From: Phallus indusiatus
Lineage: Eukaryota > Basidiomycota > Agaricomycetes > Phallales > Phallaceae
Reading direction: 5' to 3'
Length of the DNA: 64,000 bases
Assembly (NCBI GenBank): GCA_027605045.1
Contig: JAQFWX010000016.1
Coordinates: 124,001 to 188,000 of the forward strand
Below are positions 33,680-44,521 of this stretch, in pieces. Numbering within the stretch: the first letter of the stretch is position 1; the number at the start of each line of letters is the position of its first letter. The notes beneath the pieces are model-generated. The model saw only the letters and a list, made by a program, of their open reading frames with translations. It ran no database searches and was not told where the DNA came from. The translations under genes were made by a program, and so were the position numbers.

Positions 33680-34866
33680 TTATTGAATGTCAGGGAGCTG
33701 GTCCCACGGGAGATCACCTGGATAGATAGCGGTGTATCCGCCAGCGTGATAATCAGGACACCAATTGAAAAGTCCGGTCAGTTCTGGTGCTGAAATATGA
33801 TAAGGATGAAATCGACGGGACGGATTTCGATGACGCCTTTTTTCTAGAAGAATGCCATGGCAGCCATAGATATCTTTAGAAAACGGCAAGAAGGCATTTT
33901 CATTCTTTGAGAAACAAAACTCTTTCAGCAGCAGCAGCAGCAGTGATAAAAAAATTGACATCTACCTCGCCTTTGTATTGTACAGTAGTGTCTCCGTGTT
34001 CGTCTATTCCAATGTAGTTAAATCGGTTCTTCGGCCATCTCAAAGCGGGAAGGTGAAGTTCTTCAAATCGCCGTCTTTTCATCTCATATCCTACTACGGT
34101 GATATTTTCAGGATAGGATCCCGTGAGCTCATGAAAACGCGCTATGGAGAAGAGCATGTTTTGATAAGAGTCCCTCGCGTAATCTTCGCTTGTAGCGCGT
34201 TGGAAAGGAACAAAACCATTGTGAAAAAGGTTTGATTCAACAGCCAGACGGAGATACGATGCGCCTTCGGATGATACTGAGGATGGTCGAGTCTGGCCTC
34301 TTACCCCAAATCAACAATGGGCCGAACGCTCTTGAATAATATCAGACGACGTACCCTGAGTAAATCACAAGACTCTCTGCGTCAGCCAAAGCAAGCTCAG
34401 CCCTTTTGGACACATTAATCAGCAGTACGGCCGAACAAGGATCCAACTAGGACATTTACCCCACGGATATATGAGTAAAAAATGTTTCAACGCTGGACGA
34501 TCCTCTTTGGTACTGCTCCAAAACCCAATCTTCATGATCCAACCTTGTTTCAGGCATGCATCCTTTCCATATAGCATGACCTGCGACTATAATTAGGCGT
34601 TTTGCATTAATCTGTTCATTTTGTGACAATGAGTGCGAGTTTGAAACCTCTCCTGAAGAAGCGGCATGTTTTGAGGTGAAAGGAAGCTGACTACCGCGCA
34701 AAGTTGTGTACGTTAGCCATTGTTGTAGATTAAGAATAAGAGAAAAAGAAAGGAATGAAATTAAAAGAATAACGCCAAGGTTGGTAATCCTTGACCTTTG
34801 TCGAAGGCTACCTGGATAACCACCATGCCCTCGTTTGCGGGTGGTGTGTGCGGGAGATGGGAGCAT
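33680..34866 (-). CDS. DUF218-type membrane protein
   Basis: Exon 1 (34866-34460) has a basic N-terminus, one membrane helix (NLGVILLISFLSFSLILNL, about residues 28-47) and LIIVAGHAIWKGC with EDWVLEQYQRG. Exon 2 adds GAELALADAESLVIYSG. Exon 3 adds GQTRPSS, SEDYARDSYQNMLFSIARFH, ITVVGYEMKRRRFEELH and ALRWP. The last exon (33904-33680) reads DIYGCHGILLEKRRHRNPSRRFHPYH and ends PWDQLPDIQ. This is the conserved fungal protein of the DUF218 (YdcF-like) group. The AGHA and GGQTR loops resemble the nucleotide or phosphate-binding loops of that fold. Topology is type II, probably in the secretory pathway. The last intron contains six GCA/TGC triplets. The activity is not known. Confidence 0.85.
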
Positions 34867-35548
34867 TATTTGTCATAACTATTACGTAATCGTTTTTGAA
34901 TTGAGCCACCTGCACTGCCGGCGTCGTCTATTGATGATACAGAATCCAAATGCGTCAAATACGCCATAATTTGTAATTTGACCCCGAGCCGTACGGACTG
35001 GACTAACGCAGATCGAACACAAACCAGAGGAATTTTGAAAGGATCTTACATATAAGGATCCCTCTTCGTTGGTGCTTCGTGCGGCTCATGTTACATAGGG
35101 CCGAGAAGCCGGCTTAATAACGTGGTAATCGTGACTGTATTAGGGAATGCCAGACTATGCTGTGTCGGAACCGCTTTACTGCGCAAATTTTATCCCTGAC
35201 CGATAAATCGATAATGGCTTGCGAGTGAGACAAAGCGAAATGTCTGTCGTTCTGAGTGGTCCTGACACTTCTTCCTTATTGGCCGAGAGGAATGGATTAG
35301 TCATTATTAGATTCGTCATTGCTCCTTTCGGAATTTTAATACACCGCTTTCAGGTACAATCAGTATTATTGATTTCCAAGCTCCGTGTCGTTTCGGCCTT
35401 GAGCTTGAACTGCAGAAGCATACCGAGATATATATATATATTCATGATGTTTCTAGAGGCTGAAATCAAAACCGTTGTCGACTCATCACACACCTCTCAA
35501 CTCTCATTTCTTGAATCTTGAAGCTTGACCTTACGCCAATAAAACGAG
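34867..35548. other. Shared divergent upstream region, no gene seen
   Basis: Lies between the divergent DUF218 and acetyltransferase genes, so it should hold both promoters. An open frame at 35219-35521 has no recognisable content. A TATATATATA run lies at about 35431, roughly 115 bp before the acetyltransferase ATG. Confidence 0.45.
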
Positions 35549-36862
35549 ATGGTTTATGCTACCACTGAACTCCAAATCAACAAAACCAACGGACAAGACG
35601 TCGTCATTCTTAACGACAACCTTGCCAATGTTCAGACGCAAGACGAGGATGTAGACGTGCCACAAGTCTTACAGGATATGGCTCCTGAAGCTTTGGAAAA
35701 GATGTTTCAAGGGCGAATTAAGGCTCTTCAGTTATGCCAACGGTTTAACGTATGTCTGCCAAATATCCTGTTTCTGGTTTTCTCTAAGACCGACATTAGA
35801 ACTTGATTTGGCCCGATTACACCCCAGGAATGGGTCTCGAATACCTACAATCTAATCCAGAGAGAATAGAGATACTATCAGGTATTATATCGATGTCTTG
35901 AGAGTAAATCGCAATCTGACGCATTTATGATTAATCATCAAAAGAATTGTTCAAAGTTTCTCCCGAGAAAGTCAAGTCAGACCTCAACATTTTCCCCAAT
36001 TTCCTATGTGATTACGGTTACAATATTGAATTCAAAGGCAATTGCGTACGTAGTCTTAATATAAGTAGTAATTGCGGAACTTTCTGAACCATTACAGTTT
36101 ATAAACTCGGACTGCACGGTAAGTGAATATGACTTGATTTTGATTTACGAGCATAGCAATCTCATAACTTGTTTCCTGAAATCAGATTTTGGGTTAGTAG
36201 GATGTTCTACAGATAATTTTAATAATCTCATCGCAGAATTTTTAAGATGCCGGAAAGATCACTCTAGGTCATCAGGTACTTTTTGGGCCTGGTGTCAAGG
36301 TGGGGCTGGATGTTCTGCATCGGGTACATCTCCTCACCCGTTTTCAGATCTTCGGTTCGGGTCACCCAATTGACCCCGATGAGCGATATACAGCGGGACC
36401 TTTATCATTTGACGTAACGGTGCGTTAGTCAACTTCAGGTTATATTAGCTTTAACATCTCAATTTCAACTCGTTCAGATTGGAGATCAGGTATGAATCAT
36501 CTGTTATGTGAAATGTGGACCACTTACTCATCTGGTTGTAGGTTTGGATTGGTGGTAATTCCACTATAATTGGACCGTGTAAAATCGGAAATGGTACGTG
36601 TCTCGTCAGGCTCAGTCGAGTTCTTTCCCCCACTTTATTAATTTGGTACATTCATTTAAAAGGCGTTGTCGTTGCTGCTGGCGCAGTTGTGGTGCGTAGT
36701 CTGATATATATATACATACATTAACACTATTGACATCTTTAATTGCAGAAAAAAGGAGAATATCCCGACGACGTCGTCATCGGCGGAAATCCTGCCCGGA
36801 TATTAAAGCATATCACAAGAAAAAGCAAGCTCTCCAATTCGGCTACAGTCAACGATTCTTGA
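35549..36862 (+). CDS. Hexapeptide-repeat sugar O-acetyltransferase (maltose/galactoside type)
   Basis: Eleven exons join in phase to 245 residues: 35549-35749, 35800-35881, 35945-36045, 36098-36118, 36186-36192, 36247-36299, 36348-36413, 36478-36489, 36542-36593, 36663-36691, 36749-36862. The N-terminal helical Mac domain shows PEALEKMFQGRIKALQLCQ. Then come NFLCDYGYNIEFKGNCFINS and CTILDAGKITLGHQVLFGPG. GHPIDPDERYTAGPL carries the catalytic His. The left-handed beta helix continues with IGDQVWIGGNSTIIGPCKIG and GVVVAAGAVV, then IGGNPARILK. The family moves acetyl from acetyl-CoA to a sugar hydroxyl and acts as a trimer in the cytosol. The split into tiny exons, one of only 7 nt, is unusual. 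It faces the RNase H2 gene tail to tail. Confidence 0.92.
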
Positions 36863-37420
36863 GCTTCCGATGCACACTTGTAATTCCTTAGAGGTCTTTG
36901 CCATACGCGATTTCCAATGATTTGTTTGTATTTCTTGGGTAGTCTGGGTCTCCATTTATTCTGAGTTCATTCGCTTACTAAAGCAATTCTAATGTACTTT
37001 GTTGATGCAATTAATAATGAATTGATTGGTTGAAAGATAGAAAGAATGTATCACTTCAAATTCTCGTAGCTTCAAACTTGAGGCAATCTTGCGTTTTTTT
37101 TATATTGAGGAAGTCCAACGAAAAATAGTAGAATAAAAGTGTCTGTTGAGAGGGCAATACAGAATAGAGGAATGTGTATTTTGAGACAGTGGATAAATCG
37201 CATGAAATCGTGTGGATTATAGTCGTAATTATAAGGAAGTCGTGCGATGGTCCCAATGACCGATACAGTACTACCTTTCATTACGCTGATGGATAAATTC
37301 GGGGACATACATTCCCTACTCATACATTTTGAGCATTAGTATGTTACACAACAGTCATGGGTTAAGTTACATTTACATGAAGAAATCAACAAAATTAACA
37401 GGATAGTAGAAGAGAATTCC
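36863..37420. other. Convergent 3' intergenic region
   Basis: AT-rich sequence between the stops of the acetyltransferase and RNase H2 genes. It probably holds both 3' untranslated ends. The minus-strand open frames around 37056-37323 carry no motif. Confidence 0.5.
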
Positions 37421-38792
37421 TCAAAATTCGGAAACACTATACACACCCAACTCCTTTGCTAATGAACATCGATTTCGGTCGATGTCATTGTCGTTCTTTC
37501 TAGCATTAAACTTGAACGCTTGAACCAGTGAGGTTTGTTTGTCATCGTTCCTGAAAAAAGCGGGATATATTAGTAAGCAAACAGGTATTGCAAAAGCTCT
37601 TTCAGAAAGGGAAATTCATTTGTCTAACCATTGAACTTTATGGCCTTCGGTTTCAAGCATAATTTTGGCCGTCGCCCAGGAAAAACGTACAAACGAGGGA
37701 AAGCCAAACGTAGGCTCAAAGGCCGATTTTAGCCAGGCCTTTGTATTTGGATCTATGTGAACAGTTAGAGTCAAATGATGATATGCCCTAAGACGTTCGC
37801 GTACCACTTGGATACCCGCTCCCAACCGGCTGATCAGAGCCCTTCAAAGCCGACGGTATAACCTTTGCAATTGCATTGTCCGACGACAAAGTCGCATCTG
37901 GTTGCATATCCATCTTAGTATCATGCCCTTCTGGAGTTTCATGAGGCATCTCCTCCCACATCCACCCTTCTATCCACGCATCTCTCGTAACTTTCGCAGC
38001 CACACTAGCAGCCCCGACGATAGTGTACAGCGAGTCGGCTTTAGGTTTGACCGTGATTGAAATTCCTGGAAATATGGATGAAAGGTACGCCTGATATGGA
38101 ACGGACGGTCCGAGAGCATCTACGTAAATCTGCAGGAAGATGAGAAGAAAGAAAATCAAAGGATAGTATGAAGTTACAATACCTCTGAGATCTCAAGTCC
38201 CGCAGCGAGAACTTCTTTGATGAGAAGAATTGTAGCTTCCTGGGACTGTTGGTTCAAATTGATAGGCGGTAGTCGTAGCATTCCAGCTGAAAGGTCTTGG
38301 GGGCTACAATCGCGCACTCGTCAGCGGTGCGGGTTAAGCTGGTCATAGTCTGGTTGAGAATATCTGACCTTAAAACACGCACAGACCAGCCCAGATTATT
38401 CGGGTCGCTAGATAGCGTTTGTATCAATCTTGAACGCGTTTCGCGTGTCAAGGTTTTTGAATCTAAGTCCCATTTCAAGTTGACAAGTCAGTTCACCGGC
38501 CAAGCGGAAAAGAAGAGGCAAAAGCACCAGCAAATCCCATGTTATCCAATGTCTCCTTATAAGCTATTGGACAATATGCAACTGCGTACACCAAAGGTCC
38601 CAGAACGGGGCCTCTTCCCGCTTCATCAACACCAAGGATGTATGGTCCGTGCGCGGTCGGTTTTGGCGAGTGGTATGTATACGAGTCTATCAAAGGCGCC
38701 GCTGGAGAAGGCAACGAAGGCGGGATAGTTGATAGTAGTGTGGATGTTGAAGCTGATGAATTCTCGTTTTGCGGTGAAGGTGAGCGCGACAT
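37421..38792 (-). CDS. RNH201: Ribonuclease H2 catalytic subunit A
   Basis: Six exons (38792-38528, 38462-38369, 38303-38183, 38129-37805, 37752-37629, 37550-37421) join in phase to 352 residues. The active-site set is complete. [17 protein letters not shown] gives the first Asp and Glu, with the GRG ribonucleotide-sensing loop; ADSKTLT follows; IYVDALGP gives the third Asp; [21 protein letters not shown] gives the fourth. [10 protein letters not shown] and [13 protein letters not shown] are usual for the eukaryotic A subunit. It cuts RNA in RNA:DNA hybrids and single ribonucleotides in DNA in the nucleus, together with subunits B and C. An upstream in-frame extension lacks an ATG, so the start is 38792. 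Three ACGCGT elements lie within 62 bp upstream. Confidence 0.95.
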
Positions 38793-38804
38793 CGTGGGGT
38801 ATTG

Positions 38805-38853
38805 ACGCGTTTGCCTATGTGGACTAGTAGATGCATCTGGACGCGTCACGCGT
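38805..38853. promoter_or_regulatory. Cluster of three ACGCGT (MCB-like) sites upstream of RNase H2A
   Basis: Perfect ACGCGT palindromes occur at 38805-38810, 38841-38846 and 38848-38853. The RNase H2A ATG is at 38792. In yeasts ACGCGT is the MluI cell-cycle box bound by MBF, which switches on S-phase genes. A cell-cycle role here is inference. Confidence 0.6.
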
Positions 38854-39101
38854 TACGGTCCCACGCTGGAATAACAGCTCGAACACCCAGCTGACTCAGC
38901 GGCTGTTCGGCAGACAAACTCAGAGGCGCCCATTCCGCCAGCCTGGCGATGGAAGAAATATGTGCGAAATATTAATTATTTGCACAATTTGAATATGAAA
39001 TGAATTAGAGAAAATTTAATCACTTCTAATCCCCCTTACTCCCAAGCTCTATTTGAGGATTAACAGCATATGAATGTCACGGATGGGTATAGAGCATGTG
39101 T

Positions 39102-39172
39102 GCCGTATGGCCTAGCGGTCTAGGCGCCTTTGAGAGGGAGGAGGCCCTTGGGTTCGAACCCCGGTGGATGTT
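39102..39172 (+). other. tRNA-like sequence (decayed tRNA or SINE head)
   Basis: A box-like TGGCCTAGCGG and B box-like GGTTCGAACCC are correctly ordered, with D-arm pairing GCCT/AGGC and a T-arm around TTCGAAC. The acceptor ends do not pair and the anticodon stem is poor, so a working tRNA is unlikely. A T-rich run follows. Confidence 0.5.
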
Positions 39173-39314
39173 TATTTTTGCTTTTACTGCACAAAGCCAT
39201 GCTTCTGATTTTTTAATATATAATCCAATGCCAAGAGACCCACAAGTGGAAAATACAATACCTTGAACAATAATAAGCGCTCTTTTGAGGTCTTTATACC
39301 TGAAAAAAAAACAG

Positions 39315-39400
39315 GCCTTGAGGAGAATTGAACCCCTGGGTCACAAAAAGATGAGCCTAACATGTGACACATATACCACTGAGGTATGAACGCACTAGAA
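39315..39400 (-). other. Second tRNA-like sequence, opposite orientation
   Basis: On the minus strand CCTCAGTGGTA (D-arm-like) is followed by a perfect GTCAC/GTGAC stem around a 19-nt loop. Then comes GGGGTTCAATTCTCC, a T-arm-like B box. If the loop held a short intron the anticodon would be GTT, but the variable loop is too short and the acceptor ends do not pair. I treat it as a tRNA relic or SINE piece. Confidence 0.4.
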
Positions 39401-39567
39401 GATTGAGTTTGATTTTTCGAATGTATAGACATACTGCATAAGAATTATAGTCTTAAATAAAAAATTCATAGCTTTATTCTCATAAAATGATCTCATACCT
39501 TATTATTTGAATTATTATCATTATAATTATAAATAAAATAATAATGAAATATACTGTGACATAACGG

Positions 39568-39603
39568 TAACAGCGGCAAACTGTTGCCGAGTTGCCGCTG
39601 TTA
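39568..39603. repeat. Perfect 12-bp inverted repeat
   Basis: TAACAGCGGCAA at 39568-39579 pairs with TTGCCGCTGTTA at 39592-39603, leaving a 12-nt loop. The GC-rich arms stand out from the AT-rich surroundings. No T-run follows, so it does not look like a simple terminator. Confidence 0.75.
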
Positions 39604-41583
39604 TAGCCAGGTTCCTGGTATGGTTACTGCTGACCAAGCTGGGTGTTCGAGCTTGGTAGCCTCCCACGCTAATTCACAACAAAATCGCTGGTCCATTTCT
39701 CAGTTCTTGCATTGCGGTTTAACTAAAGATGGTTTGGAATTAAAGGTCAGATTCACACAATTAAGAACAATTACCGCTAAATCAATTATCATTAACAAAC
39801 TAATCGCCGAGATTTGACCGACCGAGGAAAGTCGTGCACGTGCTTACTATGGGGTGTGGTGTTGAGTTTGCATAGCATAGTAGTAACCCATCTAGATCTC
39901 CGTTCAATGTCGGGCCGATAGGAAACAAATGTGTGGTGGGAAATTAACGGCAGTCTCTTTTCTTCAACTGCAAAATTGAATGCCTCTCGTCGCATCTTTA
40001 AGTCAAATAATGCTCAAGAAGGATTCGCCAGAATGACGATTGAGTTTAGCGCCTACGAGTCGACTTGAAAATATAAAGAAAACGCCAGATAGGAGTTATG
40101 TTTGTCTCAGGCTCTTTTGTGTCGCCAGTAATGTGCATTAGGGGTTTCTAAAAGGATCAGCAAAGCGAATGAAACGGAAAAGGAGACCCATGGCTATCTC
40201 AAGCTATGTCTTCTAGGGCTGTGTTTGTTACTGATGTACTGGCCTCGTTAGAGCAAATGCTGTGTCAACAACCCTTAGGCTCTTCCCCACTGGGTCCGCA
40301 CTAGCAAGGGATATTTTTCCGTCGAAGTTTTAGTTGCAGAAACTATCGCATCACGGACAATGTTAATGAACACCCTTCAGGGATGCAGACAATGACAGTG
40401 TTCGGAGTACAATAATGCTGGCAGAAGGGTTTTCATGATTGAGATTGAGATTGAACACGGTCATAAGCTTGAATGAATTTGTAAAAAGCACGGAAAGAGT
40501 CTGGGATTCAATAATGGGTGTATAAGCGGTTTCGGCGAATGGTGTCACGAATCTAACGCTGCTTTGACCGTCGCTGCAGGAGAGTCGGATGACGACGTAT
40601 GATGGTAAAATCGACGAATGGTTCATGATCATTTATTTAATAATGACTGTCGCCGTCAGATCGTTTGTGATGGATGGCGAATGGTGTATGTAAAGGGACT
40701 CATGAGGGAATAGGTCAACGCATAAGTCGCATAAGTTTCTTTCGGGGTGTTGCCAAGTCCGCTTGTGATCCGGCGCCTCGGCTTGTCCTTTACCCTCATC
40801 CGTACACATTGCTTTATATACATCTGCAGATTTGGTACTTCGACAAGACGTCGTGCTAATCAAATCGGACTTTGCATTCTTCTTTCAGGGTTTCGTGCAG
40901 CTTGATAGTGCTATGCATCCTGCATGAGAAACGTGGAGAGAGCTCCTACCGGCCTTCCAAAACATCTGGGATATTCTCCGGAGTACTCATGATCCGTTAT
41001 TGCTTTTGTTTTTACGGCCCCCATATAGCTGATATATTTCATTATATATCTATATGGTGGTCAGAGTCAGGCCAGGTAAGATCCGAAATTCCCCAGTCAC
41101 AGCCGCATCTCTTTCTCCTCGGAGGTATCTTGTCTAAACCATTTTTTTGCGGTTTAGTACGTCTTTGGACACGACTAATGCGTCATGCATGTCATGCCTT
41201 TCATACTTAGGCCCAACTCTGCAAACAAAGCCTCGAGGCCCGATGCGTTTTGTCGCTAACCGCGGACCCAACGGTCGATATTAATGGGTACCGGGTGATC
41301 GTAGGAGAGCATTACGCAACGAATTGTGACCCTGAGTCTATCCACAGGTACCATGGAAATCGAAAAAATTCCAGCTTAACATTTATACACTGGTATTATA
41401 AGCTATGATTACACTGTCAAAGTTGGGTATGAAAGCCCTTTTATTAAAGACCCTGTGTTCACCCATCAAGCCGTCATGTAACAAGCAAACCTGACCTGAC
41501 ACAGCGACACAGCGACAAAAGACTCCATGATCGGAATCGGTTATATCAGGCCGTTTTGACTAAATTTTTTCAGCACTAGGCCC

Positions 41584-44521
41584 ATGGAGTCAACAAATAG
41601 TGACAAACATACCTTTGTCAAAAACGAAGCCGTGTGCGATGATTTACCTTTCAACACTTTTTCTCTCTCTACCATGACTACCGTAAATAATACCTTTCAA
41701 GCCTCCCAACCCTCTTCCCCTAATAGCGGACGTAGAGGTTACACACTCCTTGACACATTTCTCAGTTTTCAAGCTCAAACAAGACAATACAGGTAACGAA
41801 CGTGTTTGAAACAAGCTCGTTGCCCTGTATTGATTTACTCTTTTGAAACAGATCTGGAAAACCTATTCTTGTAGACGGTTATGGCCTATCCATTCCAGCT
41901 GTTGTTGCCGCCGCACGTTACTCCCCTCAAGTTAACCTTTCTCAGGATCCGCAATTGAAACAGCGCGTAGATGACTGTCGAAATTTCTTGGTGGGCAAAA
42001 TGAATGCTGGTAAAAGCATCTACGGTGTCAGTACCGGCGTTGGTGGAAGTGGTCAGTTACACCCTCATTAATTACCTTGATCGAAATTGTATTGACTTGT
42101 GCTTAATAGCTGATACAAGAACGGACAAACATGATACTCTCGGTCTAGCACTACTACAACACCAAAATATCGGTATTCTTCCTTCCGCCTTACGGAAAGG
42201 CACAGAAGAAGAGGATAACTATAACCAGGGTCCTCGTTTGCTTCAACCACCAATGTCAACTAGCATGCCCCCTACTTGGGTCCGAGGCGCGATTCTTGTG
42301 CGTGCCAATTCGCTGATAAGAGGCCATTCCGCGATCAGATGGGACTTGATCGGTTCCATGACCAGTCTGTTAAATAAAAATATTACCCCAGTAGGTGCTA
42401 TTGTTCATAATTGGGGTACCGTCGATAACTAAACTCATTTTCTTTATTTTCGTAGCTTGTACCTCTCCGATCAAGTGTCAGTGCTTCGGGAGGTAAAACT
42501 TCATCGAAAAATTTTCAGATAACTCCATTTAACTGACATCTTCTTGACATGTGACAGATTTATCCCCACTATCCTACATCGCCGGTACTCTGATGGGATT
42601 TCCTCACATCTTCGTGCGGAGTCCTTCTTCGAAACCAGGGAAATCAGTCGATATTCTTCCCGCATCCGAAGCGCTTCCACGTCATGGTTTAAAGCCCTTC
42701 ACATTGGTACGGACTCCTCCGTTCCCGTTGATTACTGAGAGCTTTAATTTATCCGTTTTGATGTTATCAGAGAGATAAGGAACATCTCGGCATGATGAAC
42801 GGCACCAGTTTTTCCGCTAGCGTGGGCTCTCTCATTGCATATGAAAGTGTTGGGGCTATTGTTCTCGCTCAGGTATTTATGATAGCCTTCGAAATCGAAA
42901 TCACTTTAATCTTGCCTTTCAAAGGTTTGTACGGCGCTAGGAACAGAAGCGCTCTTGGGAACTCAAGCGAATTTTGCACCTTTTATTGCCGAAGCCAGGC
43001 CACATCCTGGTCAAGTGGGCCCCATCATTACCTTCCGTTTGATTTTCGTTGTTGATTATTTCCCTTCATAGATCGAAGTCGCGGGTATTCTCTATGATCT
43101 TCTTGAACACTCTTCCCTTGCAGTTCCGGCCAGAGCGCATCACGATGAAGCGAGCATTCACGACGACAAAGGAGAGCTAAGGCAAGACCGGTACCCAATA
43201 CGAACTGCTCCTCAATGGCTGGGTCCTCTGATTGAGGACGTCATGAGTGCGGTAAAGACAATTGAAATTGAAATCAATTCGAGTACGAGCTATTTCTTTT
43301 TGTACCTCCGTTAAGGGCTTATGAGCTAACGTACAATAAAAGCCACTGATAACCCAATATTCGACGCAAATAAGCGACAAGTCCATCACGGTGGCAATTT
43401 CCAAGCTCTATCGCTTACAACATCTTTCGAGAAGACTCGTCTATCTTTGTACTTACTGGGAAAATTGCTCTTTTCACAAGCGACGGAGCTCCTTAATCCC
43501 GCGTTCAATAATGGCCTGGCGCCAAGTGTAGCCGCTACAGATCCGAGCTTGAATTATCATGCCAAAGGTCTTGACATCGCCATGGCCTCGTATGTTAGCG
43601 AACTCGGGTGGTTAGCCGGACATGTTGCCACGAATGTACAAAGTGCCGAGATGCATAATCAGGCTATCAAGTATGTGATGTTCTTCGCTCCTCTGAAAAT
43701 TCTCTGAACCCGCAACACTCAGTTCCTTGGCATTGATTTCTGGACGTGCGACATTAAAAGCGTTGGAGGTTTTGAACATGGTTTGCCCGTTTCTTATATG
43801 GCATACACCAGCAGAACAACTGAAACAAAAACCGATATAGTTATTTGCGTCATACTTATACGTGTTGTGTCAAGCTTTGGATATTCGTGCACTTCAAAAA
43901 CAATTCAAAGTCGCCATCGCCGACCTCCTGACGGATGAACTGCGCAAACACATCGCTACCGGTTTTTCATCAAGCATCGACGTATCGTCCCTGAGTGCCG
44001 AAATAATTCCAAAAGTATACGCGTCGCTTGATTCAACAACAACCATGGACGCGCCACAAAGATTGGAAGCCGCTGCATCAGCCATACTAGGCCCACTCTA
44101 CGAAGGACTATCGAAAAGGCAAATTGCGGGATCAATTTCTTTGAAATGTATTTCAGAACTCCGTCGGTCTTTTGCCAGCCGAGGTACAACTCTATTAAAC
44201 AATCTCCGAAAAGCATACCTATCCGGTCAATTTGACAACTCTGCTATCGCCTCTGGATACGGTTCATTTTCCTTCAATCCCCGTGCTCCTGCTGCTCATC
44301 TACTAGGTCGAACTCGTCCACTCTACGAGTACATTCGCCTAGATTTGAACATTCCGATGCACGGTATCGTCAATTTCGAACAATTCCGAAATCCCGACCC
44401 TCGACCAAATATAGGCCAGACTATCTCATTCATATATGAAGCAATCAGGGACGGTAGGATGAACGATGTTTTGGAGAAAATTTTCAAGCGTCCCGGCGCC
44501 GCTCTTTCGGCTCGTCTGTGA
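41584..44521 (+). CDS. PAL: Phenylalanine ammonia-lyase
   Basis: Eleven exons join in phase to 781 residues: 41584-41792, 41852-42051, 42110-42390, 42456-42492, 42558-42706, 42771-42872, 42925-43014, 43072-43282, 43343-43670, 43723-43780, 43841-44521. The catalytic Tyr loop reads [15 protein letters not shown]. The Ala-Ser-Gly triad that forms the MIO prosthetic group is in [16 protein letters not shown], split by intron 4. Other conserved stretches are [33 protein letters not shown] and [23 protein letters not shown]. The substrate-selectivity pair in [12 protein letters not shown] is His-Gln, as in fungal enzymes that accept Phe and, more weakly, Tyr. It converts L-phenylalanine to trans-cinnamate and ammonia in the cytosol as a tetramer. 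A later in-frame ATG at 41674 is an alternative start. Confidence 0.96.

Larger units (their letters stand above)
38860..41583. other. Gene-poor stretch with tRNA-like pieces and a hairpin; no protein gene recognised
   Basis: Apart from the tRNA-like sequences and the perfect hairpin listed separately, I see no gene. The stretch 39430-39560 is very AT-rich. Open frames at 40363-40863 (-) and 40872-41210 (+) have no family motif. The last kilobase should contain the promoter of the phenylalanine ammonia-lyase gene. Confidence 0.45.

Noticed and set aside
38793..38849. Longer N-terminus for RNase H2A
   Set aside because: The open frame begins with GTG and overlaps the ACGCGT cluster, so it is promoter or leader.
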